This document shows positions 26,155-38,300 of a DNA stretch of 64,000 bases, piece by piece (within the stretch, counting starts at the first letter, position 1; each line of letters starts with the position of its first letter). This DNA comes from Syngnathus acus (taxonomy: Eukaryota; Chordata; Actinopteri; Syngnathiformes; Syngnathidae): positions 7,003,476 to 7,067,475 of the forward strand of contig NC_051089.1 of NCBI RefSeq assembly GCF_901709675.1, written 5' to 3'. The notes under the pieces are model-generated. The model was not told where the DNA came from and ran no database searches. It saw only the letters and a list, made by a program, of their open reading frames with translations. Made by a program: the position numbers and the translations under genes.

Positions 26155-26504
26155 TGTCATGTCTCGTCCCCAGTTCTGTGTCTGTGTGCTTGCCCCTCCC
26201 TTCCTGTGTGCCCTTGATTTGTGTAATCACACGCACCTGCCTCTCGTTACCTGTGTCTTATTTAAGTTCTGTTTGCGTGTCACTCGCCGTCGGAGCATTG
26301 CACGAGATGTGCGGACAATGCATGGCTCACTGTCACTCGGTTTGGTTTGTTCCTGTCTTTTGTTTCACGCTTTGGCGGTCAGTCCTTTTGGTTTTGTTTA
26401 GTCACGTCAGTTTGCCGGGTTTGAATTTTGAGTTTTCTGCAATAAACCCTGGTCCAAGCTGCATTTGGTCGTCCTCGCTCCATTCCTCCACCCCGTTCCT
26501 GACA
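26155..26504 (+). mobile_element. solo LTR of a retroelement
   Basis: This 350-bp insertion begins TGTCATGTC and ends CCTGACA (TG...CA ends), has a TATA-like TTATTTAAG near its middle and AATAAA about 60 bp before its end. It is flanked by the direct repeat GTAGT (26150-26154 and 26505-26509). Unit 1 has the empty site with a single GTAGT at 32184-32188. No internal retroelement genes are present, so it is a solo LTR left after recombination. Confidence 0.85.
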
Positions 26505-27185
26505 GTAGTGAGATTGTTGTAAGCGATCTGTACTGCACTCCTCGCGAGCATTTGAATTAATATTCTTGTCTCATCGTGTTTTCTGTTTGCTGATTCTTTT
26601 CTCTTTACAGTTAATATGTCAGTGAAATAAACCTGACAGACACACTACATTTCATTTGGATGTGTCATGCCTGTAAATGCACACCTGAATCCCTTTCCGG
26701 GTGCAGCTTGTTCCTAAACGGATACAGTTGTATCTTTTTATTTAGTAATTAAAAGGACTAAAGTCTTTGTGTCTCACTGTGACCTTGGATCTGCGGCGTT
26801 GCGGAGAAACAGGAGCGTTCCTCGCAAGGAAAGCGCGCAGACTGCGTCACTGCCACCCAAAAACAGAGACAAACCGAATATTGTGTAACAAGCTGTCAAA
26901 CTCCTCCGCTGCATACCAACGTGTTGATTTCGTGTTGCGCCTTTAATGTGCAGGTTGCTGGATCCCTGCACGGTCTCCATCTTATAGGTTGCTTCTTCTG
27001 CTGAATGCAGACAGGGTCACATTTCCTATACTGTTCGTGAGAAGCTCAAATATAAATGCATATATAATCAACATAATGCGTTGGCTTTTGGGTTCACAGT
27101 AGAGATTTAAATAAATAAATGTATGCATGTTTAGTCTTTGTAATAATTTTTACTCTTATTTAAAGGCTTGTCCGAGGCTTTGAAA

Positions 27186-27193
27186 TGACGTCA
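27186..27193 (+). promoter_or_regulatory. conserved TGACGTCA (CRE-like) site, copy 1
   Basis: A perfect palindromic TGACGTCA lies 306 bp before the ATG of copy 1. Copies 2 and 3 keep it at almost the same distance; in the remnant unit 0 three of its bases are missing. In vertebrates this octamer binds CREB/ATF factors. Its role here is inferred. Confidence 0.4.
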
Positions 27194-27491
27194 TGGACGT
27201 TCTGTTGAATTTTTCAGTCAAACTCCACACATGCATGTTCAGTTTCAAGTTTTGTTTTTTTATTAACAAAACTTGTGACCCCTCCCTGTCCAAAGCCGCG
27301 CAAAGCGCATCATCTCTGCATTATTTGTGGCGTGATGTGTGTGCGTAAAGTTGGGGGGGGGGGCATGTAATGGGAGGAGCTGCCAGGCACACGTTGCAAG
27401 TGCAAGTTTAGCAAGCATCCACTGTGGAGCACCGACGACGCACCGACGTCTTAATTCCCAAGTGGTTTGCTGCTTTGTTTCTGGGCCCAAC

Positions 27492-30400
27492 ATGTCACCG
27501 TCATTGGCTGCCAGGCTCTTCATGACCCTCATTCTGTGTCAGACCTGCACTGGTGAGCAAACAATTTATTATTTTATATATATTATGTTATTTTAATAAA
27601 TGATTTTATGTAAACTTTCTTTATCTAATTTATTGTCTTTCACTTGGAGGTTTTGAACGTTTTCTTCTTTGATGGCACACTCATAAAACCGCTGGGTTGA
27701 AAACAACCTAATTGGGATGAAAAATTGGAACCTCAACTTCCTGGTCGGTCCAATTTTTATCCCGGCAATTTTAAGGATGCAAACATTTCAGTGAGCACGA
27801 TCTATGTAATCGGAGAAATTAATTTGTAAAATTCACTATCCGAAAATTGCTACAAAGTGAAGAAACATCGCATTGACGCTGATTTCAATTTCTGCTTTTA
27901 ATGTGCGGAAAACTGCCAGTGATTTTTTAAAAAACCTATAAAGCCATCTTTTTTCTTTTTAAAAAAATCTGTTAAGACCATTTGCAATTCATGTGCAAAC
28001 CCATCTGTATAGGCAAGTGCCATTTGAAACAGTTACATATTTTTGACAGCCCCCAAAGTTGCTCGAGCTGGAAGAACACAGAGAAAAGTGTTGTGGACAT
28101 TGTTAGACGACAGGCCAACCCCACCTTTTCGTCTTGCCTCATGTGCAAGCAAAGTGGCCCAATGCTGTCATGGCTCTCATCCTGTTCTTCCATTTCCAGA
28201 GCTATTCGGGTGTCCGACTGGATGGCTAGAATACAACAAACATTGTTACTTCTTTGGAGTATACAAGACGTGGTGGCAGGCTAGGGACGATTGTGTGTCC
28301 AAGGGAGCCCAACTGACAAGCATTTTGGACACATTTGAGCAGGTACCAGGACTCGCTCACTTGCTCACTTTTCTCTCTTGTTGAACTTTCCGTCTTTCTT
28401 ACAGAGGTGGTTGAGGTCTGCACTAAAGCAAGGGTATTACTGGATTGGCCTGTCACGTGAGCAATCTGGCAAACCGTGGCAGTGGGCAGACGGAACCTCT
28501 TTCTCCTACTCGTGAGTGTCCTTCCATTGAAAAAGTGCAACAAAGCTTGTGAGCTGCGGACAGAATATTTGCTCAAAGTTGCGTACTAGTTAGTTTAAAT
28601 TATGATGATTAAACTTGAAAAATACCTCACTATTGATGAACAAGATCTCTGATAGAATCCTCATTGTTATTTGAGAAAAACATCACTGAAATAGTTGGTG
28701 CCAAAAATGTTATCGGTTGCAGGTTCTGGAGTCGCAATGAGCCAAACAACATGTATGATGAAAACTGCGTTGAGATGTATGCGCATCGCGATGGCTGGAA
28801 CGACCTACATTGCAGTAGGAATCGCGGCTATATCTGCAAGATGCCCTTTCGTGAGTATAGGTCTTGTTTTGTAACTACAGTATTAGCGTGTCACTACACA
28901 AAAAAAAATTGGTGATATTTACGGGGGGGTGAATAATCACATTTTGTCTACAACATAATGTTGGAAAGCGTCCGAGTGGCGCGCGTGACAGCCAGCCTGG
29001 AAAAAACTAGGGGTCGACTTCCCCGCGTGCAGAAGATGGCGCCACCTCCGGGCCAAATGGAGAAGGATGTCATGCTCTCCTCCGTGGCACCTTCTCACAA
29101 CCGCCACTGGGCCCGCCCATCAAAGCCAGTCTTGTCAAATTGATTCAATATTAACATTGGTCAACTCTCCCTTTTGAATTTTTTTATGATTTCATAATTG
29201 GCAATAGAATAGAATAGATCTTTACTGTCGTTGTCACATGTACAACAAAATTAAAATGAAATGTTTATCAAGAAATGATAACTTCTGAGTAGTTCCTTTT
29301 TTTTTTTTTACCTTAAAGCATCTCTCAAAACGTGGCCACTGTTGAACCCTTCGTGGGACCCAACAGCAGCATTTGAGTATCTTCTAATGTACGCTCTCCT
29401 TTCAAATAGGTTCTGCCTGTCCCGCCATCACTACAGCCAAGCCTGTCACCTGTCCTACTCTTGCTCCCTGCCCTACCACCACTACAGCCAAGCCTGTCAC
29501 CTGCCCGACCCCTGCTCCCTGCCCCACTACGGCCAAGCCTGCTACCTGTCCTACTCCTGCTCCCTGCCCTACTACCACCAAGCCTGCCACCTGTCCCCCT
29601 TGCACCACAATCACTACCACCAAGGCTGCCCCCTGTCCTACTCCTGCTCCCTGCCCCACTACTGCCAAGCCTGCCACCTGTCCTCCTCCAACAGATGGGG
29701 AGCTCGAGCTGTGTGCAATCTCCACCAAGGAGAAGGCGTGTTCCTCCCGCAACGTGACATGCTCGTGCCTGCTCGCCATGACTGCCAACCCGGTGAGTTA
29801 ATGGTTTGTACTGTAGATGCCAAAAATGCAGATTCTTATGTTGTTGTTGTCTCTCAATTGTATGAACATTTCTCAACACCTTCAAACATCAAGTGGGCAT
29901 TGATTGTTCAGCTCAACATATGCACCAAATTAGCCTTGTGGCATTTATTTTCATCTTCAAGGCCAAAGGTGATCGTAGACACCAGTAAATTGGATTCACC
30001 CACGTTGTCGGGAAGAACTTGACCTGTCTCCAAAGTGCATCGCCTTGTTGTCGTCATCTTTCTATTTGTTTGGGTGTGCGCAGAAGGGCGGATTCCACGC
30101 TCCGCTCGACGGTCTCAGCGTGGCCCGGAGCATTGTCATGAGAGGACGATCCAATCTCCAGGCAAAGAGGTATACACACACACACACACGCCCAAAGAAG
30201 GCAGCTAGTTCAACGGCATTTGTGCGGCAGGCTGGTGGTCAACCTGGACGTGCGTGACGCCAGCAGCAACAACGCTACCACGGTGCTGCACCTGAATATG
30301 GACTTGGAGAGCCAAACATTCACCCTCAACTCCAGAGTGGGCCGCGAGTGGGGTGACAAGCAGACCGGGGACCTTCCCCAAGGACGCCCCTTCAGAGCCG

Positions 30401-30651
30401 GTCTCCCCTTCAAGGTGATTAAAGATGCTTGAAAAATCAGTTTTTGGTGCCGATTGATTGCAGAAAGAGCTTACTGAGCCTGCCGCCATCTTGTCACTGT
30501 TCAGATTGTCATCAAGTGCGGGAGTGGCACTTTCCACGTGGACTTCAACGACCAGCTCCAGGTGGACTTCGCAGCTCCTCAACTTGATATCGGGAGCATC
30601 AACTGGCTGGAGGTGTGGCAAGTGATGCTCAGCCGCGTCCAACTGATGTGA
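27492..30651 (+). CDS. secreted chimeric lectin, copy 1: C-type lectin domain, mucin-like stalk, galectin domain
   Basis: Eight exons (27492-27552, 28200-28342, 28405-28511, 28723-28850, 29410-29792, 30084-30169, 30231-30414, 30505-30651) sum to 1,239 nt, 412 residues. Exon 1 is a signal peptide (MSPSLAARLFMTLILCQTCT). Exons 2-4 form a long-form C-type lectin domain: GCPTGW, CYFFG, WIGL, WQW, EPN and WND, with the usual cysteines; EPN with WND predicts calcium-dependent mannose-type binding. Exon 5 encodes a stalk of TCPTPAPCPTT-like repeats and a short Cys-rich piece (ELCAISTKEKACSS). Exons 6-8 are a galectin domain (GLSVARSIVMRG, LVVNLDVRD, HLNMDL, EWGDKQ, FHVDFND). Relative to the galectin consensus, the HxNxR arginine and the WGxExR Glu and Arg are replaced. 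Galectins normally lack signal peptides, so a secreted fusion is unusual. A poly(A) signal is at 30949-30954. Confidence 0.88.
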
Positions 30652-30948
30652 TGACGCGGCCGTGTGACGACGCTTCCTGTCAGGGCGTCGGCATGCCGAC
30701 GGCAATCAGCTCCGTTCTAATGTATCGGTTTCTTTTAGAGCTCGGTTGCCACCAGTTATTTCTTTTTTAGACTAGTTGTGTAAGTCTCACGGTACAATAT
30801 TTTCACAGCATTGAGACGCTTGTGTGGAAAATGGAGTGCCAGTCATAAGAAGACACTTTATTTGAAAACAAATGTTCTTATGAGTCTTTTTTGAAGCGTA
30901 TATTATATATGTCACTTTTTTCAACTGATGTACACGTGTTTGAACCAA

Positions 30949-30954
30949 AATAAA
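30949..30954 (+). promoter_or_regulatory. poly(A) signal AATAAA, lectin copy 1
   Basis: It lies about 300 bp after the stop codon. The matching signals are at 24903-24908 (unit 0) and 43568-43573 (unit 3). The equivalent in unit 2 is gone because the sequence is replaced from 35301. Confidence 0.65.
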
Positions 30955-32864
30955 GGCATTAAATCTTTCCAAGAATTTCTTTGTTAAATCTGTAGCATCT
31001 CCAAAGTGAGACACTTATCGAATGAACAATTCATTGTCTGAACAAAAGAATATACATATAGCATTTCAAAGACATGATGAATTTAATCGAAATGCTGCAA
31101 TAACAGTTTCAACTTTTCTGTATTAGTGTTTGCAGTTATGAGCTACTGTGTTAGGAAAGAGATAAAAATGTATACAGCACACGATAAATACCTGGAATTC
31201 CCACATGGATACAAATGAATAAATCGTACTTTGATTAAATGAGTAACAATTTGATTTGATTAAAAAAGTAACAAAGAGTAAATTAAAAGAGTAACAATTT
31301 GATTTGATTAAAAAAGTAACAATCTGATTTGAATGTTCTCAACAGAAACAAGAAAATATACTTTCTCAAATGACCAGAAGGAAGGGGGCACTGTTGGATA
31401 AAATGTATATACATTTTACGTTGTATATACATTATACGTTGTTTATCATGCGTTCTCGAACCAATGCTTTTATTGCAATGCATGCTTGTTGTTTTGGCCT
31501 TGCTGTTCTCGTAATGTGCAACAGAACGAAGAAGGACACGACTGGGTCGGGCAGGATGCGGTTGACAGCTCAGCAAAAAGCCACCTGCTGAGTCCTGAGG
31601 CACTTCACCAAAAAAAGATGTTCTAATCGCTGCCGCTGGAACTGCCTGCATTCCTCACCATACCTGGATGCATCACTAAGATGCAGAGAGGAACAGAAAT
31701 AAGCTGGCCGCGCTCAAATTCTTTCGCTCATATTACCATATAAAGAACACAACACCTCTGTGACTGATTCTTGCTTACGAGACACACGCGTCCCCCCTCC
31801 CTTAGGATCCTGAACTCTCTCCCCCCTTCTGCGTAGCGTCCTGTACTTTTGCGCTATATTCTGACTGTCTGCTGTATGCACACTTGCTCCATTTTTGCTC
31901 CTCTTATTTATGATGTTATTTGTTTATTTATTATTTATTCATCACTCTTATTTATTCATTGTTTGTGCCTTCTTGTTTTTATTTTTTGGTGTTGTTTACT
32001 TGTATGTATATTGTGTACTATGTCTTGTCACCGTGGGATAGTGGGAACGTAATTTCGATTTCTTTGTGTGTCTTGGCATGTGAAGAAATTGACAATAAAG
32101 CAGACTTTGACTTGGGGCTTGTGTCTCACATTGTGGGTAGGACAAATCTTAATAAAAAGAGCAGGAGTGCATAGAGACTTAGTGTAGTGAGATTGTTGTA
32201 AGCGATCTGTACTGCACTCCTCGCGAGCATTTGAATTAATATTCTTGTCTCATCGTGTTTTCTGTTTGCTGATTCTTTTCTCTTTACAGTTAATATGTCA
32301 GTGAAATAAACCTGACAGACACACTACATTTTATTTGGATGTGTCATGCCTGTAAATGCACACCTGAATCCCTTTCCGGGTGCAGCTTGTTCCTAAACGG
32401 ATACAGTTGTATCTTTTTATTTAGTAATTAAAAGGACTAAAGTCTTTGTGTCTCACTGTGACCTTGGATCTGCGGCGTTGCGGAGAAACAGGAGCGTTCC
32501 TCGCAAGGAAAGCGCGCAGACTGCGTCACTGCCACCCAAAAACAGAGACAAACCGAATAGTGTGTAACAAGCTGTCAAACTCCTCCGCTGCATACCAACG
32601 TGTTGATTTCGTGTTGCGCCTTTAATGTGCAGGTTGCTGGATCCCTGCACGGTCTCCATCTTATAGGTTGCTTCTTCTGCTAAATGCAGACAGGGTCACA
32701 TTTCCTATACTATTCGTGAGAAGCTCAAATATAAATGCATATATAATCAACATATAGCGTTGGCTTTGGGGTTCACAGTAGAGATTTAAATAAATAAATG
32801 TATGCATGTTTAGTCTTTTTAATAATTTTTACTCGTATTTAAAGGCTTGTCCGAGGCTTTGAAA

Positions 32865-32872
32865 TGACGTCA
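32865..32872 (+). promoter_or_regulatory. conserved TGACGTCA (CRE-like) site, copy 2
   Basis: Same octamer as in copy 1, again 306 bp before the ATG (33171). Confidence 0.4.
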
Positions 32873-33170
32873 TGGACGTTCTGTTGAAATTTTCAGTCAA
32901 ACTCCACACATGCATGTTCAGTTTCAAGTTTTGTTTTTTCAGGAACAAAACTTATGACCCCTCCCTGTCCAAAGCCGCGCAAAGCGCATCATCTCTGCAT
33001 TCTTCGTGGCGTGATGTGTGTGCGTAAAGTTGGGGGGGGGGGCATGTAATGGGAGGAGCTGACTGGCACACGTTGCAAGTGCACGTTTAGCAAGCATACA
33101 CTGTGGAGCACCGACGACGCACCGACGTCTTAATTCCCAAGTGGTTTTCTGCTTTGTTTCTGGGCCCAAC

Positions 33171-35079
33171 ATGTCACCGTCATTGGCTGCCAGGCTCTTC
33201 ATGACCCTCATTCTGTGTCAGACCTGCACTGGTGAGCAAAAATTTTTTATTTTATATTTTATTTATATGTTATTTTAATAAATGATTTTATGTAAACTTT
33301 CTTTATCTAATTTATTGTCTTTCACTTGGAGGTTTTGAACGTTTTCCTATTTAATGGCACACTCGTAAAACTGCTGGGTGAACCCAATTTGGTAATTGGA
33401 ACCTCAACTTCCTGGTCGGTCCAATTTTTAACCCAGCCATTTTAAAGGTGCAAACGTTTAAATGAGCACCATCTATGTAATGGGAGAAATTAATTTCTAA
33501 AATTGACTATCCAAAAATCGCTACAAAGTAGAGATTGCATGAAAGCTGAGGAATGTGCGGAATGCTGCCAGTGATTTTTTTTTTAATCTATAAAGCCATC
33601 TATTTTTCTTACTAAGACACTGTTAGACCATTTACAATTGACGTGTAAACCCATCCGTAGAGGCAAGCGCCATTTGAAACAGATACAGATTTTTGACAGC
33701 GACCAAAGTTGCTCCCTGCAGGAAGAACACAGAGAAAAGTGTTGAGGACATTGTTAGACGAAAAGCCACCCCATCTTTTTGCGGGACCCAACAGCAACAT
33801 TTGAGTATCTTCTAATGTGCGCTCTCCTTTCAAATAGGTTCTGTCTGTCCCACCATCACTACAGCCAAGCCTGTCACCTGTCCTACTCCTGTTCCCTGCC
33901 CTATAACCACTACAGCCAAGCCTGTCACCTGTCCGACCCCTGCTCCCTGCCCCACTACGGCCAAGCCTGCTACCTGTCCTACTCCTCCTCCCTGCCCTAC
34001 TACCACCAAGCCTGCCACCTGTCCCCCTTGCACCACAATCACTACCACCAAGGCTGCCCCCTGTCCTACTCCTGCCCCCTGCCCCACTACTGCCAAGCCT
34101 GCCACCTGTCCTCCTCCAACAGATGGGGAGCTCGAGCTGTGTGCAATCTCCACCAAGGAGAAGGCGTGTTCCTCCCGCAACGTGACATGCTCGTGCCTGC
34201 TCGCCATGACTGCCAACCCGGTGAGTTAATGGTTTGTACTGTAGATGCCAAAAATGCAGATTCTTATGTTGTTGTTGTCTCTCAATTGTATGAACATTTC
34301 TCAACACCTTCAAACATCAAGTGGGCATTGATTGTTCAGCTCAACATATGCACCAAATTAGCCTTGTGGCATTTATTTTCATCTTCAAGGCCAAAGGTGA
34401 TCGTAGACACCAGTAAATTGGATTCACCCACGTTGTCGGGAAGAACTTGACCTGTCTCCAAAGTGCATCGCCTTGTTGTCGTCATCTTTCTATTTGTTTG
34501 GGTGTGCGCAGAAGGGCGGATTCCACGCTCCGCTCGACGGTCTCAGCGTGGCCCGGAGCATTGTCATGAGAGGACGATCCAATCTCCAGGCAAAGAGGTA
34601 TACACACACACACACACGCCCAAAGAAGGCAGCTAGTTCAACGGCATTTGTGCGGCAGGCTGGTGGTCAACCTGGACGTGCGTGACGCCAGCAGCAACAA
34701 CGCTACCACGGTGCTGCACCTGAATATGGACTTGGAGAGCCAAACATTCACCCTCAACTCCAGAGTGGGCCGCGAGTGGGGTGACAAGCAGACCGGGGAC
34801 CTTCCCCAAGGACGCCCCTTCAGAGCCGGTCTCCCCTTCAAGGTGATTAAAGATGCTTGAAAAATCAGTTTTTGGTGCCGATTGATTGCAGAAAGAGCTT
34901 ACTGAGCCTGCCGCCATCTTGTCACTGTTCAGATTGTCATCAAGTGCGGGAGTGGCACTTTCCACGTGGACTTCAACGACCAGCTCCAGGTGGACTTCGC
35001 AGGTCCTCAACTTGATATCGGCAGCATCAACTTGCTGGAGGTGTGGGAAGTGAGGCTCAGCGGCGTCCAACTGATGTGA
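33171..35079 (+). CDS. secreted lectin, copy 2: stalk plus galectin domain, C-type lectin domain deleted
   Basis: Exons 33171-33231, 33838-34220, 34512-34597, 34659-34842 and 34933-35079 total 861 nt, 286 residues, in frame. The exon set equals exons 1, 5, 6, 7 and 8 of copy 1. The three exons of the C-type lectin domain and their introns are missing because first-intron sequence is fused to fourth-intron sequence at 33780/33781. Both introns are phase 1, so the signal peptide runs cleanly into the Thr/Pro/Cys stalk (TCTG then SVCPTITTAKPV). The galectin half equals copy 1 except near the C-terminus (INLLEVWEVRLSGVQLM). The usual poly(A) signal is lost; an AATAAA at 35795-35800, inside the foreign sequence downstream, could replace it. 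Whether the gene is expressed is unknown. Confidence 0.82.
33232..33837 (+). other. fused intron of lectin copy 2 with deletion junction
   Basis: Left of 33780 the sequence matches copy-1 intron 1 up to about 28131 (CCACCCCATCTTTTT against CCACCTTTTC). From 33781 it matches copy-1 intron 4 from about 29356 (GGGACCCAACAGCA). About 1.2 kb with exons 2-4 is missing between them. Confidence 0.88.
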
Positions 35080-35300
35080 TGACGCGGCCGTGTGACGACG
35101 CTTCCTGTCAGCGCGTCCGCATGCCGGCGGCAATCAGCTCCGTTCTAATGTATCGGTTTCTTTTAGAGCTCGGTTGCCACCAGTTATTTCTTTTTTAGAC
35201 TAGTTGTGTAAGTCTCACGGTACAATATTTTCACAGCATTGAGATTGTTTATTTGAAAACAAATGTTCTTATGAGTCTTTTTTGAAGCGTATATTATATA

Positions 35301-38300
35301 ATTACGAATTGCATTTCCCGTTTACCAACTGAACGAGTCAGCGAGTGAGTGATTTGCATTTCCAGTTCATCGCGAGATTGGATCAGTAAGGGAACGAATC
35401 CTGACTTTCCCGTTCGCGAACGAGTTAATGGGTGAACTGCCTTCCTTCCCCTTCAGTCAGCAAACGTGTTGCGTCTCCCTCTTGGCGTGTACTATGTAAG
35501 CCAGAATGTCGATTTACGATTTGCCAAGGAAAGAAAGAACCACTCACGTAAACACCACTTATTTCATGCACGTTTTCTCCAAGCTAACTTTATTGCATGA
35601 AGGGATGCGCCGTTATGCAACAACGGGGAGATTATACTTCTCTTTGGGTAATCTTGATTTTATAACACTTATACTAGTTTTAAAATAACGTGTATGCATA
35701 TATACACCTAAATATTGCTATCCAATATATCTACTGCAATTTCACATTAGATTGCTGGTTTGAAATGTACTTTTAATGTTACTATTATTATTTTAATAAA
35801 CATTAAAACCTGTTAAAACTTGTCTGGTGTTTTATTCCTTGTTTTTATTTTTTCGGGCATGAAAACAAAAATCTGACATTTGGTTAACTGCTTTATAAGA
35901 CAATATATATGTGTTTTACGTTGTGTAATATGTGTTGGTGTCCCCCAAAATCAAGAGCAAGTAGTAAAATACACATTCTTGACTCGTACAAAAAATGCAT
36001 AAAGTTATGAGGTACACTTGAATATGGTGGTGTACCTAATGGAGTGTCTGTGTGACGTCACAGATTAACCAGCCAATCAGGAGGCGGGGGTGAGGGCGGG
36101 TGTGGCACTTTTCGCTTTCAGTTCAGCTTTGGACATGATTTTTCCCTAATGAAGTGGCCTGTTATTAGGTATACCTGAAAATGGCGGTGTACCTAATAGA
36201 GTGTCCGAATGACGTCACAGATCAAACAGCCAATCAGGAGGTGGGGGTGAGGGCGGGTGTGGCACTTTTCACTTTCAGTTAAGCTTTGGCCATGATTTTT
36301 CCCTAATGAACTGGCCTGTTATTAGGTACACCTGAAAATGGCGGCGTACCTAAAGGAGTGTCCGTGTGACGTCACAGATCAAACAGCCAATCAGAAAGTA
36401 GGGGTGAGGGCGGGTGTGGCACTTTTCACTTGAACCAGGGGTGTCGACCTCCAGTCCTCGAGGGGCCGCGTTCCAATATGTTTTCCAAGTGACCCTCGTT
36501 AAGTGCACCTGCGTGAAAAGTTTTAGCCACTTTCACGTTCTGCAGGAGCTAAAACTTTTCACGCAGGTGCACTTAACGAGGGAATCTTGGAAAACATGTT
36601 GGAACACGGCCCCGAGGACTAGGGTTTGACACCTGTGACCTTTGACCATGATATTTCCCTAATAAAGTGGCCTGTTTTTAGGTACACTTGAAAATGGCGG
36701 TGTACCTAATGGGGTGTCCGTGTGATTCCCTCGTTAAGTGCACCTGCGTGAAAAGTTTTAGCTCCTGCAGAACGTGAAAGTGGCTAAAACTTTTCACGCA
36801 GGTGTGTTTAACGAGGGTAACTTGGAAAACATATTGGAACGCGGCCCCGAGGACTAGAGCTTGACACCTGTGACCTTTGACCATGATATTTTCCTAATAA
36901 AGTGGCCTGTTATTAGGTACGCTTGAAAATGGCGGTGTACCTAATCGAGTGTCCGTGTGATTCCCTCGTTAAGTGCACCTGCGTGAAAAGTTTTAGCTCC
37001 TTCAGAACGTGAAAGTGGCTAAAACTTTTCACGCAGGTGCGCTTAACGAGGGAATCTTGGAAAACATGTTGGAACACGGCCCCGAGGACTAGAGTTTGAC
37101 ACCTGTGACCTTTGACCATGATATTTCCCTAATAAAGTGGCCTGTTTTTAGGTACACTTGAAAATGGCGGTGTACCTAATGGAGTGTCCGTGTGATTCCC
37201 TCGTTAAGTGCACCTGCGTGAAAAGTTTTAGCTCCTGCAGAACGTGAAAGTGGCTAAAACTTTTCACGCAGGTGCGCTTAACGAGGGAATCTTGGAAAAC
37301 ATGTTGGAACACGGCCCCGAGGACTAGAGTTTGACACCTGTGACCTTTGACCATGATATTTCCCTAATAAAGTGGCCTGTTTTTAGGTACACTTGAAAAT
37401 GGCGGTGTACCTAATGGAGTGTCCGTGTGATTCCCTCGTTAAGTGCACCTGCGTGAAAACTTTTAGCTCCTGCAGAACGTGAAAGTGGCTAAAACTTTTC
37501 ACGCAGGTGTGTTTAACGAGGGTAACTTGGAAAACATATTGGAACGCGGCCCGAGGACTAGAGCTTGACACCTGTGACCTTTGACCATGATATTTTCCTA
37601 ATAAAGTGGCCTGTTATTAGGTACGCTTGAAAATGGCGGTGTACCTAATCGAGTGTCCGTGTGATTCCCTCGTTAAGTGCACCTGCGTGAAAAGTTTTAG
37701 CTCCTTCAGAACGTGAAAGTGGCTAAAACTTTTCACGCAGGTGTGCTTAACGAGGGTCACTTGGAAAACATGTTGGAACGCGGCCCTTCGAGGACTGGAG
37801 GTCGACACCCCTGGTTTAAGTGAAAAGTGCCACACCCGCCCTCACCCCCACTTTCTGATTGGCTGGTTGATCTGTGACATCACTCGGACACTCCATTAGG
37901 TACACTGCCATTTTCAGGTGTACCTAATAACAGGCCAGTTCATTAGGGAAAAATCATGGCCAAAGCTTAACTGAAAGTGAAAAGTGCCACACCCGCCCTC
38001 ACCCCCACTTTCTGATTGGCTGTTTGATCTGTGACGTCATTCGGACACTCTATTAGGTACACCGCCATTTTCAGGCATACCTAATAACAGGCCAGTTCAT
38101 TAGGGAAAAATCATGGCCAAAGCTTAACTGAAAGTGAAAAGTGCCACACCCGCCCTCACCCCCACTTTCTGATTGGCTGTTTGATCTGTGACGTCATTCG
38201 GACACTCTATTAGGTACACCGCCATTTTCAGGTTCGTTCGCGAAGATTCACGAGTGAGTGACAGACAGCGTTGCTGCTATGCCAGTCGTCACACGTTATG

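Larger units (their letters stand above)
24058..26647 (+). repeat. tandem duplication unit 0 (truncated)
   Basis: It is homologous to the two following units. Its left part (24058-24510) equals the upstream flank found at 26648 and 32328 (markers GCCTGTAAATGCACACCTGA and GTGACCTTGGATCTGCGGCG). Its right part (24511-26647) is almost identical to the last exon and 3' flank of unit 1 (from about 30556 to 32327), except for a solo LTR, a longer (TTTA)n run at 25857-25900 and small indels. The gene body is missing. Confidence 0.9.
26648..32327 (+). repeat. tandem duplication unit 1
   Basis: A 5.68-kb unit carries lectin copy 1 with its 5' and 3' flanks. Its start equals that of unit 0 and unit 2. 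Introns as well as exons are near-identical to unit 2 from about 29330 to 30990, which shows recent duplication or gene conversion. An extra segment (about 28921-29070) is present here but not at the matching place in unit 3, and a short retroelement-like tract with AATAGAATAGATCTTTACTG lies at 29202-29263. Confidence 0.9.
32328..35300 (+). repeat. tandem duplication unit 2, interrupted
   Basis: It starts like units 0 and 1 and runs collinear with unit 1 until 35300 (...GCGTATATTATATA), except for the deletion of the C-type lectin exons at 33780/33781. At 35301 it changes abruptly into the foldback-like palindrome. The rest of the 3' flank, including the poly(A) signal, is absent. Confidence 0.9.

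Noticed and set aside
29325-30022. Long open frames on both strands over the stalk of copies 1 and 2 (also 33612-34450)
   Set aside because: They are shadows of the Thr/Pro/Cys repeat in wrong frames and run into introns.
36433-37815. Regular 235-bp repeats resembling a CRISPR array or a repeated gene
   Set aside because: The units are too long, have no unique spacers, occur in a vertebrate genome, and the repeated 68-codon minus-strand frames are by-products.
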